From Paenisporosarcina macmurdoensis (GTDB taxonomy: Bacteria > Bacillota > Bacilli > Bacillales_A > Planococcaceae), in the NCBI RefSeq assembly GCF_042658845.1, contig NZ_JBHSRI010000018.1:124001-188000 (forward strand): a DNA stretch of 64,000 nucleotides, written 5' to 3'. The notes under the pieces were generated by a model. The model searched no databases. It was given only the letters and a program-made list of their open reading frames with translations, and had not been told where the DNA came from. The first letter of the stretch is position 1. Every line of letters starts with the position of its first letter. Positions 24,798-33,787 of this stretch are shown here, one piece after another. A program made the translations under genes and the position numbers.

Positions 24798-25238
24798 GTG
24801 GAAGTTATAATTTTTGCGATTATTGCATTTATCATTAGTGCGATTTCTAAACGTAAAAATCCGAATGATGGTGGCGACAAAACGAAGCCTTTCATGCCAA
24901 ATCAGCCTAATCAACGACCTGCAAAAAAACTCGAAGATTACGCAAAGGAAATTTACGGAGATGTGCAAAAACAAATTTCTGATAGACAGGCTCGAACACA
25001 ATCAAAACCTGATGTGATAAGTCAAATGGAGCAAGTCAAAGCTTTACCGTCAAAACAGCAGTTGAAAGATGAACAACGAGCTGCTAGACGTCCAGGAAGA
25101 CTCTCAACACATCAGTCAAGTGATGTTGTTCGTATTTCGGCATCGGATCAGGACTCGCTTGTGCCAACGACTCAGAACCAATTGCGTCAGGCGATTATTT
25201 TCTCTGAGCTCTTAGCACCGCCAAAATCTAAACGATAA
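24798..25238 (+). CDS. Hypothetical single-pass membrane protein at the yqfB position
   Basis: 146 residues from GTG 24798, SD AAGGAGGA. One N-terminal transmembrane helix (VIIFAIIAFIISAI), then a hydrophilic basic region rich in Lys, Gln and Pro, ending IIFSELLAPPKSKR. I recognise no domain. Its position after floA and before yqfC corresponds to yqfB, and it may function with the flotillin operon. Followed at once by the large yqfC hairpin. Confidence 0.7.
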   Translation: MEVIIFAIIAFIISAISKRKNPNDGGDKTKPFMPNQPNQRPAKKLEDYAKEIYGDVQKQISDRQARTQSKPDVISQMEQVKALPSKQQLKDEQRAARRPGRLSTHQSSDVVRISASDQDSLVPTTQNQLRQAIIFSELLAPPKSKR

Positions 25239-25243
25239 CTCAT

Positions 25244-25289
25244 GACCTCCTCACTATCAGCATATGCTGATGGTAAGGAGGTCTTTTAT
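25244..25289 (+). promoter_or_regulatory. Long hairpin that contains the yqfC ribosome-binding site
   Basis: GACCTCCT (25244-25251) pairs with AGGAGGTC (25276-25283), around an inner 16-nt perfect palindrome ATCAGCATATGCTGAT (25256-25271). About 20 bp in all with one mismatch, followed by TTTTATT. The 3' arm is the SD of yqfC. It can act as terminator for the upstream operon and as a block on yqfC translation. Confidence 0.8.
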
Positions 25290-25532
25290 TTGTTAAACAA
25301 TCATCTTCAATTGACTCCATTTATACATATTGACAACTTTGATAACATTCGTGTTAATGGACCTTTTGAATTAATCCTTTTAAGTCCTCATTCATGTCAA
25401 CTAAGTGGAAATGGATATACGCTGACAATTGAATCTACTGACACGACTATTAACTCCATGAATGTAGAAGAAATTACGATAAAGGTCCGAGACTTGATAA
25501 GACTTGAGCTGCGGAAAATGGATATGGTCTAA
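25290..25532 (+). CDS. yqfC: Sporulation protein YqfC-like (YabP/YqfC family), divergent
   Basis: 80 residues from TTG 25290, 7 nt after AAGGAGGTC. An upstream ATG (25242) lies in the hairpin and has no SD. The last 40 residues (LSGNGYTLTIESTD... VEEITIKVRDLIRLEL) resemble the YabP/YqfC beta-rich pattern, with a GxxLxI repeat, but identity is low. Order yqfB-yqfC-yqfD-phoH supports the call. It overlaps yqfD by one base (TAATG). Confidence 0.65.
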   Translation: MLNNHLQLTPFIHIDNFDNIRVNGPFELILLSPHSCQLSGNGYTLTIESTDTTINSMNVEEITIKVRDLIRLELRKMDMV

Positions 25533-26650
25533 TGGCAATGAACAGTCGGAAAATCACTTGCCATATGAAGACTCACGAGCACCTATATCCATTTATTCAT
25601 GCATTAAAAGATAATGGAGTTTACATAATAAAATTATCTCCTAATAAAACAGGTGCCACGTTTACCATCTATGAAAAAGATTTAGCCATCGTTCGGCGGA
25701 TACGGAAAAAATATAAGTTACCTATTCACTTTACGAGGCCGGATGCAAACCACATCATCCATTTTCATTGGAGCATGCTTTTGGGTTTGCTAGGATTTAT
25801 CATTATTCCTTATATATGTTCCTTATTTTTGTGGCAAATTTCCATTGATGATCTCTCGGATGAAAGAAAAGTTAGACTGGAACAAGAATTACATGATTTA
25901 AAAGTAGATGAAAGAAAAATGTTAACTAGTCTTGTTAGTGATGCTGATATTAGACAAGTGCTGCTAGCGAATAATCATGATCTTTCATGGATTCATATTA
26001 AAAGGACTGGCTCTAAAATGAATATTACTTCTGTGCCAGCTCCTATCGTCATTCGAGAAAAAATCGATAATCAGGTACCTTCAAATTTAGTCGCGTTACG
26101 AAGAGGTGTCATTACACATTATGATCTTCGCTCAGGTGAGCGTTTAGTGCCACTTAATCAGACTGTGAAAAATGGAGATATGCTTGTAACTGGAGTTTTG
26201 AAACAAGGAAAAAAATATTTACTTGTCGGTGCAGAAGGTCAAGTGTTTGCTGATTTTTGGCTCGAAACTTCTTTTGAAATACCAACGAAAATTGTCTATG
26301 ACAAATTTATATCGAAACAAGTGAAAATATTTCAAGTTCAATCACCATGGAAAAAGTTCAAGAAAGAACCAAGCAAAGATCATCTAGTCAAGTTAATCCA
26401 AAGTGTTTTTGAAATTGAGCATCACACGATTGTAGAAAAATCTACAGTGACCGTAAATGAACAATGGATTAAAGAAGCGTTTTTGCCAATGTTAAGAATG
26501 AGAACAGCTTCCAGTCTGTCTCCAAAAGGGAAGATTAAGGATGAAAAGATTTTACACATGACGTGGTCAAATGATACAGTAAAAGGGAAAGTATTGTATT
26601 ACATGAATGACAACATCGCAGGCAAAAGACCGATTCATCAAGGAGACTGA
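25532..26650 (+). CDS. yqfD: Sporulation protein YqfD
   Basis: 372 residues. N-terminal cytoplasmic domain, one membrane span (about residues 87-105, LLGLLGFIIIPYICSLFLW), then an extracytoplasmic part with SNLVALRRGVITHYDLRSGERLV and NGDMLVTGVLKQG. This is the YqfD family that is SigE-controlled in B. subtilis; exact function unknown. Translationally coupled to yqfC; phoH begins 2 nt downstream. Confidence 0.88.
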   Translation: MAMNSRKITCHMKTHEHLYPFIHALKDNGVYIIKLSPNKTGATFTIYEKDLAIVRRIRKKYKLPIHFTRPDANHIIHFHWSMLLGLLGFIIIPYICSLFLWQISIDDLSDERKVRLEQELHDLKVDERKMLTSLVSDADIRQVLLANNHDLSWIHIKRTGSKMNITSVPAPIVIREKIDNQVPSNLVALRRGVITHYDLRSGERLVPLNQTVKNGDMLVTGVLKQGKKYLLVGAEGQVFADFWLETSFEIPTKIVYDKFISKQVKIFQVQSPWKKFKKEPSKDHLVKLIQSVFEIEHHTIVEKSTVTVNEQWIKEAFLPMLRMRTASSLSPKGKIKDEKILHMTWSNDTVKGKVLYYMNDNIAGKRPIHQGD

Positions 26651-26652
26651 GT

Positions 26653-27615
26653 ATGCAGGAAGAACAATTGACGGAATTACACGTTCAAGACCCAAATGAA
26701 GCCATCTTACTGCTCGGAATTTCAGATGGTAATATGAAGTTAATCGAACATGAGCTAGGTGTTAAAGTCATCACTAGAGGCGAATCAATTCGTCTAGTTG
26801 GAGAAGTAGAAAATACAGCGAATGCGAAGATATTAATTGAACAACTATTAAAAGTGATTCGAAAAGGAATAAATATTAATCAACGTGATGTTAGTACAGC
26901 ACTTGAAATGAATAACGCTGGTACTTTAGAGTATTTTGCCGAATTATATGATGAAGAAATTGCAAGGAATGTAAAAGGTAAAGCGATTCGTGCCAAAACA
27001 ATTGGCCAACGTGAATATATTCAAGCTATGCGTCATAAAGACTTAATCTTTTGTATCGGTCCTGCTGGTACTGGTAAAACTTATTTAGCGGTCGTACTTG
27101 CAACACAAGCATTAAAAAATGGTCATGTAAAACGAATCATCTTAACTCGTCCAGCAGTTGAAGCAGGAGAGAGCTTAGGGTTCTTACCAGGCGACTTAAA
27201 AGAAAAAGTGGATCCTTACTTGCGACCTTTGTATGATGCACTACATGATGTGCTAGGAACTGAGCAGACAGCTCGATTTTTGGAAAGAGGCACCATTGAA
27301 ATTGCACCCCTTGCCTATATGCGCGGTCGTACTCTTGATGATGCGTTTGTCATTTTAGACGAAGCTCAAAATACGACTAAAGCTCAAATGAAGATGTTCT
27401 TAACTCGCTTAGGCTTTGGCTCTAAAATGGTCATCAACGGAGATAAAACTCAAATCGATTTGCCCCCACGTATGGAGTCCGGGCTTAAAGTGGCTGAGAA
27501 AATTTTGCATAACGTTAGTGGCATACACTTCCAAACGCTCGAGCAAGGTGACGTTGTCCGTCATCCACTCGTTGCGAAAATTATTCAAGCATACGAGGAA
27601 CAGCAGTCTGAATAA
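26653..27615 (+). CDS. phoH: PhoH-like ATPase/RNA-binding protein
   Basis: 320 residues. A KH-like N-terminus, then a P-loop (GPAGTGKTYLAVV), TRPAVEAGESLGFLPGDLKEK, Walker B FVILDEAQN and NGDKTQIDLP. PhoH/YbeZ proteins act with YbeY in rRNA processing; ybeY is three genes on here. A terminator overlaps the stop, separating phoH from pgpH, unlike the contiguous arrangement in B. subtilis. Confidence 0.95.
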   Translation: MQEEQLTELHVQDPNEAILLLGISDGNMKLIEHELGVKVITRGESIRLVGEVENTANAKILIEQLLKVIRKGININQRDVSTALEMNNAGTLEYFAELYDEEIARNVKGKAIRAKTIGQREYIQAMRHKDLIFCIGPAGTGKTYLAVVLATQALKNGHVKRIILTRPAVEAGESLGFLPGDLKEKVDPYLRPLYDALHDVLGTEQTARFLERGTIEIAPLAYMRGRTLDDAFVILDEAQNTTKAQMKMFLTRLGFGSKMVINGDKTQIDLPPRMESGLKVAEKILHNVSGIHFQTLEQGDVVRHPLVAKIIQAYEEQQSE

Positions 27616-27631
27616 GGCTGCTGTTTTTTTC
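27599..27631 (+). terminator. Terminator of phoH
   Basis: AACAGCAG (27599-27606) / CTGCTGTT (27618-27625) and T7; the 5' arm overlaps the phoH end. Confidence 0.85.
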
Positions 27632-27800
27632 TGTTTAATAGCTCAATTAAACTATCCTGTTGTTTTATCGTGCATTTGCGCTTGCGCTTACGGCATGCTC
27701 CACATCCAGTGTTTCAGGTGTTTTGGACAAAAAGATGATTCATTAATATTGTTGATTTCCGTTTCAACGCCCTTTCATGTTTCGAAGCTAGCGTAGCGAT

Positions 27801-27990
27801 GCAGAAACAGGCGGACGCTTTCCGCGGGGCGGGCGGTGAGCCTCCTCGGTCGCTTCGCGATCTGCGGTGTCTCACCTGTCCCGCTGATCCCGCTGGAAAG
27901 ATAGTGGACGAACTGTAATTCGTCCAATATCTTTGCGACGAGTAACCGCAGGAGCATATGTTTTCACACCGCCTTCCACTACAATCCATG
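27801..27990 (-). repeat. Modular palindromic intergenic element, copy 1 (reverse orientation)
   Basis: On the minus strand it carries GTGGAAGGCGG ... CCGAGGAGGCTCACCG ... CGCGGAAAGCGTCCGCC, the style of the GC-rich palindromic repeats scattered in many Bacillaceae genomes. Inner inverted repeat GGTGAG (27835) / CTCACC (27871). A nested module (27895-27967) holds a 16-bp hairpin and a 37-nt stretch identical to copy 2. Confidence 0.85.
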
Positions 27991-28111
27991 AAGTGTGTAG
28001 TAACCAACAAGAAAATCTATCAATTGCTTATTGCTAAGACACGAATAAATGATTCTAAGTTAAGCTAGATTTAAAACCAACCTATAATCTTTAGTTGCCA
28101 TCTAAATTAGT

Positions 28112-28325
28112 TGATTGAAGTGGAGGTGGCGACTTCTGCGGGAATAGCAGATGTTTTCTGCACCGAAAGCGAAGCGACAGGTGCATGAGCTGAAGACCCC
28201 AGGAAAGATACTGGTCAAAGCCAGTATCTTTGCGACGAGTAACCGCAGGAGCATATGTTTTTGCAGTGACGAGGAGACTGAAGCCATGCCCGCGAAAAGC
28301 GTCCACCGTAGCGGAAATCAACAGT
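28112..28325 (+). repeat. Modular palindromic intergenic element, copy 2
   Basis: Begins GAAGTGGAGGTGGCGACTTC and ends GCGGAAATCAACAGTCC, with ATGAGCTGAAGACCCC and GACGAGGAGACTGAAGCCATGCCCGCG inside (partial quote: GACGAGGAGACTGAAGCC). Contains hairpins TGCACC/GGTGCA (28159-28185) and AAAGATACTGG/CCAGTATCTTT (28204-28231); the latter begins the nested module shared, inverted, with copy 1. Confidence 0.85.
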
Positions 28326-28351
28326 CCACTATGGTTACTCTTCTTAAAAGG

Positions 28352-28377
28352 ACCGGGCGCACTTTGCCCGGTTTTTC
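28352..28377 (+). terminator. Orphan intrinsic terminator
   Basis: ACCGGGC (28352-28358) / GCCCGGT (28366-28372) and T5. No gene precedes it for more than 700 nt. It may end an unannotated RNA or be left from a lost gene. Confidence 0.75.
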
Positions 28378-28640
28378 TTACGGCCCGTTAACGATCTCTT
28401 TTTTTATTCAATATCAGCACCAGTATTATCGTTTCATTTCTTTAGATTCAAGTTAATTGTGGTTAGATAGTAAGGGAACTGCGGAAAACCTCTGATCCTG
28501 TCTTTGCATTGCGTGATTAGTCGGAAATGGAGCATATTCCCACTTTTTTATTTAAGGGTCTAAAAATTATCTCGACTGCTTCTATGTATAAATAGAAGTG
28601 ATATATTGCGTATTTCTTGAATGTTTTACAATATTCGGTG
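28378..28640. other. Non-coding stretch upstream of pgpH
   Basis: Contains a terminator-like hairpin AGTCGGAA / TTCCCACT with T6 (28519-28550) and a perfect inverted repeat CTTCTAT-N6-ATAGAAG (28579-28598) that could be an operator. Promoter-like TTGAAT-N16-TGTAAT lies at about 28617-28644. No convincing ORF. Confidence 0.5.
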
Positions 28641-28691
28641 TAATGATTGAATATTCTTGATATGATAGGTGGTAGAAGATGGGGTGATACA

Positions 28692-30797
28692 GTGAATAGC
28701 TGGTTTAAAAAAATGCAGTCACTAGTGGGCTACCGAACTTTTAACTATTTAACGATTGTGATTACGGCCTTACTCCTTTTCTTGCTCCTTATAAATGGTG
28801 TGCGTCCTGAAAAATATGACATTCAGCAGTTTAATCCGTCGAAAGATACCATTCGTTCTATAAAAACAGTGGAAGATCCTGTTAAGACGGAAGAAGAGCG
28901 AGAACGAGCGGCTTCAGAAGTGACAAGTGTCTATCAATTCTCAGAAGAAGTTGGAGAAAATCGTGCAGCCATCGTTACTTCCGTTTTTGAATATGTGATG
29001 GAAGTGCAAGGAGAATCAGAAGGTGAAAGATTTACAATCGAAGAACAAGTAGATATGTTGAAGGAAGACTTACGTGTTCTCGAAACAGAGGGAGAAGGTA
29101 TTCGTTTTTCAGACGACGCCTTAACTACATTACTTAATGCAGATAGTGATACATTAACCAATGTACGAGACTCCATTACAACATCAATACGAGATATTAT
29201 GAGCAAACAAATTCGTTCTGAACAAGTAGCAACGGCAAAAAATGAAATCGAAAAACGAATTCGTAGTAATTCAGCAATTCCAGCAAACATTTTACAAACT
29301 GCCGTGTTGATCGGTCGTTATGGTATTAATGAAAATGAAATGTTAAACGAAGAGTTAACTCAAGCTCGTATCGCACAAGCTAGAGAGAGCATTGAGCCAA
29401 CCCGCATTCTGCAAGGGCAATTAATTGTTCAAGAAGGCCAAATCGTCGATCGGGAAGTGTATCGGCAACTTAAACTCTTGGGAATGTTAACTAATCAGTC
29501 TTCGTTAAAACCCATTTTTGGACTAATTCTTTTCATATCGCTTTGTATGTGGCTCGTACATATGCAGGTATCTAAATGGAGAACTGACAAAGATGAGCGT
29601 CAATCTGCGTTATTAGTCGTCATGCTCGTATTTATTCTTTCAGTCATTGGCATGATACTAATTAGTTTGGTGTCAGGTAACTTTGAGGTCACCATTGCTT
29701 TCTTGTTTCCAACTGCTCTAGCACCGATGCTTGTCCGTTCTTTAATTAATGAACGCTTTGCTATTTTAATCGCATTTTTAACAGCTTCTGTAGCAGGTAT
29801 TGTGTTCCAAGAAGGATATTCAGTTGTGTTGCAAATGGAAATTACCTTGTATATTTTATTTGGTGGGTTGGCAGGCCTATATGTGATTCAAGGTGCTGAG
29901 AAACGGTCACACTTATTACAGACAAGTATGACTGTGGCGGGTGTAAATGTTGTATTCATGGCATTTTATTTACTCATGACACAATCAGATTACGGAGTTA
30001 GTGAGCTTCTCTTTTACGGCATCGCTGCTTTCACATCTGGATTGTTATCAGGAGCTTTGACGATTGGTTTATTGCCTTTCTTCGAATCAGCTTTTGGGTT
30101 GATATCTGCTATGAAACTTATCGAACTATCAAATCCGAATCATCCTTTGTTGAAAAAAATCTTAACTGAAACACCAGGAACTTATCATCATAGCGTAATG
30201 GTTGCAAATCTAGCCGATGCAGCTTGTGAGTCTATTGGAGCAGATGGGTTACTAGCCCGAGTTGGTTGTTACTATCACGATATTGGAAAAACCAAACGAC
30301 CTGGATTTTTTATCGAGAATCAGATGAGTCATGCGAATCCTCATGATTCCTTACCCCCTGAAACAAGTAGAGATATTATTTTAGCCCATGGAAGTCATGG
30401 AGCAAAATTACTACAAAAGCACAAAATGCCGAAAGAAATTATTGATATTGCACAACAACATCATGGAACTACTTTATTAAAGTATTTTTACCACAAAGCA
30501 AAAGAGGATGGCAAATTAGTAAAAGAAGAAGAATATCGCTATGCAGGACCAAAACCTCAAAAGAAAGAGACCGCCATTATAGCGATTGCAGATAGTGTAG
30601 AAGCTGCAGTGCGCTCAATGAAACAGCCTACCGCAGAGAAAATTAAAGAGATTGTGCAGTCAATCATTAAAGATAAATTGCATGATGGACAGTTCGACGA
30701 ATGTGATTTAACGTTAAAAGAGCTTAAAACTGTCGAACGCGTTTTGTGTGAAACGTTAAATGGTATTTTTCATTCACGGATTGAATACCCACAATAA
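28692..30797 (+). CDS. pgpH: Cyclic-di-AMP phosphodiesterase PgpH (7TM-HD)
   Basis: 701 residues from GTG 28692 (SD GGGGTGA at 28681-28687). Another in-frame ATG at 28662 is possible. One N-terminal helix, a large extracellular 7TMR-HDED domain (to about 275), seven membrane helices (about 285-475), and a cytosolic HD domain with TPGTYHHSVMVANLAD and CYYHDIGKTKRPGFF. Matches B. subtilis YqfF/PgpH in position and architecture. Hydrolyses c-di-AMP. Confidence 0.93.
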   Translation: MNSWFKKMQSLVGYRTFNYLTIVITALLLFLLLINGVRPEKYDIQQFNPSKDTIRSIKTVEDPVKTEEERERAASEVTSVYQFSEEVGENRAAIVTSVFEYVMEVQGESEGERFTIEEQVDMLKEDLRVLETEGEGIRFSDDALTTLLNADSDTLTNVRDSITTSIRDIMSKQIRSEQVATAKNEIEKRIRSNSAIPANILQTAVLIGRYGINENEMLNEELTQARIAQARESIEPTRILQGQLIVQEGQIVDREVYRQLKLLGMLTNQSSLKPIFGLILFISLCMWLVHMQVSKWRTDKDERQSALLVVMLVFILSVIGMILISLVSGNFEVTIAFLFPTALAPMLVRSLINERFAILIAFLTASVAGIVFQEGYSVVLQMEITLYILFGGLAGLYVIQGAEKRSHLLQTSMTVAGVNVVFMAFYLLMTQSDYGVSELLFYGIAAFTSGLLSGALTIGLLPFFESAFGLISAMKLIELSNPNHPLLKKILTETPGTYHHSVMVANLADAACESIGADGLLARVGCYYHDIGKTKRPGFFIENQMSHANPHDSLPPETSRDIILAHGSHGAKLLQKHKMPKEIIDIAQQHHGTTLLKYFYHKAKEDGKLVKEEEYRYAGPKPQKKETAIIAIADSVEAAVRSMKQPTAEKIKEIVQSIIKDKLHDGQFDECDLTLKELKTVERVLCETLNGIFHSRIEYPQ

Positions 30798-30809
30798 AGG
30801 AGAATATGT

Positions 30810-31301
30810 ATGCACTTAACCTTAGATTTAAACGATCAAACAGAATCTTTATCATCGGAAAACTTGCAATTAATTGAAAAGATGTTGCATCATGCTGCAG
30901 AGGATCAAGGTATTGAAGCAGGTAGTGAATTGTCTGTTACCTTTGTAAATAATGAAGAAATCCAACAAATAAACAACGATTACAGAGGCAAAAATGTGCC
31001 AACGGATGTCATTTCATTCGCCATGGAAGAACTGGGTGAAGGTGAAATTGCTATCAACGTGCCAGGTGCACCACGTATGCTCGGAGATATTATTATTTCA
31101 GTCGAACGAGCAAAAGAACAAGCAGCTGATTATGGACATAGTGAAGAGAGAGAACTAGGTTTTCTAGCCATTCATGGCTTCTTGCATTTACTCGGTTATG
31201 ACCATATGGAAGATGAAGATGAAAAAGAAATGACTGAAAAACAAGAGGCGATTCTGCAGTCTTTTGGATTGAGACGTGAACAACAGGATGAAAAACAATA
31301 A
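30810..31301 (+). CDS. ybeY: Endoribonuclease YbeY
   Basis: 163 residues. The zinc motif HGFLHLLGYDHMEDEDE (HxxxHxxxxxH) is near the C-terminus, and YRGKNVPTDVISFAME is the other family block. Processes rRNA 3' ends. SD AAGGAG. It overlaps dgkA by 14 bases. Confidence 0.96.
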   Translation: MHLTLDLNDQTESLSSENLQLIEKMLHHAAEDQGIEAGSELSVTFVNNEEIQQINNDYRGKNVPTDVISFAMEELGEGEIAINVPGAPRMLGDIIISVERAKEQAADYGHSEERELGFLAIHGFLHLLGYDHMEDEDEKEMTEKQEAILQSFGLRREQQDEKQ

Positions 31302-31653
31302 TTTTATCTCTTCATTCAAATTTGCTGTTGAAGGAATCATTCATGCGGGTAGGGGAGAACGTAATTTCCGCTTCCACTTATTTGCAGCCATAATAGTTCT
31401 TGTTGCTGGGATTTTCAGTCAAGTTTCATTGATTGAATGGATGATTTTAATTTTATGTATTTCAGTCATGTTAAGTTTAGAATTAATCAACTCTGCTATA
31501 GAAAGAGTGGTTGATTTAGCATCACCCGAAATTCATGATTTCGCTAAGCAAGCAAAGGATATGAGTGCTGCTGCAGTTCTTGTATTTGCCTGTGCAAGTG
31601 CTATAATCGGAATACTCATCTTTTTACCTAAGTGGATGGAAATATTTAATTGA
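31288..31653 (+). CDS. dgkA: Undecaprenol/diacylglycerol kinase DgkA
   Basis: 121 residues with three membrane helices. HAGRGERNFRFHLFAA and SLELINSAIERVVDLASPE are the family motifs; the Glu pair binds metal-ATP. In Gram-positives the substrate is undecaprenol. The ATG chosen lies within the ybeY end; an alternative GTG is at 31276. Confidence 0.94.
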   Translation: MKNNNFISSFKFAVEGIIHAGRGERNFRFHLFAAIIVLVAGIFSQVSLIEWMILILCISVMLSLELINSAIERVVDLASPEIHDFAKQAKDMSAAAVLVFACASAIIGILIFLPKWMEIFN

Positions 31654-31665
31654 GGTGTTTGAACA

Positions 31666-32076
31666 GTGGAAAAGATACAATTAATGGAAGAATCTAAAAT
31701 CGCACGCGAAAATGCGTACGTACCATATTCGAAATTTAAAGTTGGCGCTGCTTTATTGACAAAAGAAGGAAAAGTTTACCACGGTTGTAATATCGAAAAT
31801 GCAGCTTATAGCATGACGAACTGTGCAGAACGTACAGCAATGTTTAAAGCAGTTTCTGAAGGCGAACGTAACTTTGCTTCTATGTCAGTTGTAGCAGACA
31901 CAGACGGCCCCGTATCGCCTTGTGGAGCTTGCCGACAAGTAATTGCCGAGTTTTGCGAACCGAACATGCCTGTGTATTTAATTAACTTAAAAGGAGATGT
32001 ACAGGAAACGACAGTTGCACAATTGTTGCCTGGTGCATTTTCTCCGGAGGATTTAGCTTATGCTGGAAGCAAATAA
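31666..32076 (+). CDS. cdd: Cytidine deaminase
   Basis: 136 residues. Zinc-site motifs CNIENAAYSMTNCAERTA (Cys-Ala-Glu) and PCGACRQ. Deaminates cytidine/deoxycytidine for pyrimidine salvage. Starts at GTG 31666 after GAGGTG. The end overlaps era by 17 bases. Confidence 0.96.
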   Translation: MEKIQLMEESKIARENAYVPYSKFKVGAALLTKEGKVYHGCNIENAAYSMTNCAERTAMFKAVSEGERNFASMSVVADTDGPVSPCGACRQVIAEFCEPNMPVYLINLKGDVQETTVAQLLPGAFSPEDLAYAGSK

Positions 32077-32974
32077 AGGATACAAATCAGGATTCATCTC
32101 AATTATTGGACGTCCTAACGCTGGTAAATCAACGTTCTTAAATAAAGTGATCGGACAAAAAATTGCGATTATGAGTGATAAACCACAAACAACAAGAAAT
32201 AAGGTTCAAGGTGTTTTAACGACAGATAAACAGCAAATTATTTTTATCGACACACCAGGGATTAATGAACCTAGACATAAACTAGGCGATTTCATGTTAA
32301 AAGTAGCTAAAAACACACTACGTGAAGTGGATGCCATTTTATTAATGGTGGATTCAGTAGACCGAATTGGGAAACAAGATCGATACATTTTAGAGATGTT
32401 AAAAGGCAATGAAACTCCAGTATTTTTAGTGATGAATAAAATTGATTTAATTCATCCAGATAAATTATTGAGTGTCACGGAAGCGTTCCGTAAAGAATTT
32501 GATTTCGCAGACGTAATACCAATTTCTGCATTAGAAGGAATCAATATTGATGGATTACTTGAAGTGTTATCAAAACATTTACCAGAAGGACCTCAATATT
32601 ATCCTGCTGATCAAGTAACAGATCATCCTGAACGATTTATCATTTCGGAATTAATTCGTGAAAAAGTGCTTCACTTAACTCATGAAGAAATTCCTCATTC
32701 AGTTGCAGTAGTAATTGAAAAAATTAAAAGAGAAGAAGATAGTGAAAAGATTCGAGTAACCGCGACTATCATGGTTGAACGTGAATCACAAAAAGGGATG
32801 GTTATCGGTAAAAAGGGAGCACTTTTAAAAGAAGTAGGGGTGCGTGCTCGTAAAGATATAGAAATGTTATTAGGTAGCAAAGTATACCTAGAGTTGTGGG
32901 TAAAAGTTCAAAGAGATTGGCGTAACAAACAAGTCCATTTACGTGATTTTGGATTCCGCGACGACGAGTATTAA
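32060..32974 (+). CDS. era: GTPase Era
   Basis: 304 residues. G1 GRPNAGKS, G3 DTPGINEP, G4 NKID. C-terminal KH domain with VIGKKGALLKEVGVRARKDIE. Era checks the 3' end of 16S rRNA during 30S maturation. Its start is inside cdd with SD GGAGG (32045-32049). Confidence 0.97.
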   Translation: MLEANKGYKSGFISIIGRPNAGKSTFLNKVIGQKIAIMSDKPQTTRNKVQGVLTTDKQQIIFIDTPGINEPRHKLGDFMLKVAKNTLREVDAILLMVDSVDRIGKQDRYILEMLKGNETPVFLVMNKIDLIHPDKLLSVTEAFRKEFDFADVIPISALEGINIDGLLEVLSKHLPEGPQYYPADQVTDHPERFIISELIREKVLHLTHEEIPHSVAVVIEKIKREEDSEKIRVTATIMVERESQKGMVIGKKGALLKEVGVRARKDIEMLLGSKVYLELWVKVQRDWRNKQVHLRDFGFRDDEY

Positions 32975-32992
32975 TAAGGAGCGTGTGGGCAG

Positions 32993-33787
32993 TTGCTGAA
33001 TCGTATAGAAGGCATTGTCTTAAAAACGCAAGATTATGGGGAAGCCAATAAAATCGTTACTCTTTTCTCTCGTGAAGGTGGCAAAATTACAGCAATGGCC
33101 AGAGGTGCAAAAAAACCTGCAAGTCGCCTAGCAGCTATTACGCAACCTTTCACGCATGGTTCTTTTCTTATTCAACAGGGCCGCGGAATGGGAACGATGC
33201 AACAAGGGGAACAACTGGAGTCTTATCGACACATTCGGTCAGATATTGAAGCGACTGCTTATGCGAGTTTTGTCGTGGAGCTCATTGATCGAGCTGTTGA
33301 TGATCGTACTCCACAACCTTCCATTTTTAATTTGCTGCAACAAGCGCTACATGCCATTTCAGAAGAATATGACCCTGAAGCAATTGCTTTATTCGTCGAA
33401 TGGAAGATGTTGCCGGTTACTGGAATTTATCCAACCCTACACCAATGCACGAATTGTGGTGCTACGGAAGGTGAATTCGCATTTTCTTTTCAACAAATTG
33501 GTTTCTTATGTCACAGATGTTTTAGCATAGATCGCTATATTATTCGGTTAACTCCTGCCCAAGTAAAGCTCATTCGAACCTTTTACACAGTTCCGATTGA
33601 GCAAGTAGGGAAGTTAACCTTAAAAAAAGAAACGAAAACATTTATTAAAAAAATTGTACGAACTATTTATGAAGAACAGACTGGTATTCGTTTAAAGACA
33701 CGATCTTTTCTCGATCAACTTGATCGTTCACCAGAATACTTTCCTAAAAAGGAAAATCCGTCTACGTCTCCTGAAGAAGGAGTGTAG
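32993..33787 (+). CDS. recO: DNA repair protein RecO
   Basis: 264 residues from TTG 32993. An N-terminal OB fold (GIVLKTQDYGEANKIVTLFSR) and a zinc motif CTNCG ... CHRC. Loads RecA with RecR. Last gene of the pgpH-recO operon; a terminator overlaps its last codons. Confidence 0.95.
   Translation: MLNRIEGIVLKTQDYGEANKIVTLFSREGGKITAMARGAKKPASRLAAITQPFTHGSFLIQQGRGMGTMQQGEQLESYRHIRSDIEATAYASFVVELIDRAVDDRTPQPSIFNLLQQALHAISEEYDPEAIALFVEWKMLPVTGIYPTLHQCTNCGATEGEFAFSFQQIGFLCHRCFSIDRYIIRLTPAQVKLIRTFYTVPIEQVGKLTLKKETKTFIKKIVRTIYEEQTGIRLKTRSFLDQLDRSPEYFPKKENPSTSPEEGV

Noticed and set aside
27714..28456. Several open frames of 60-100 codons in the phoH-pgpH gap
   Set aside because: They lie on the GC-rich palindromic elements, which give open frames on both strands; no SD and no protein-like composition.
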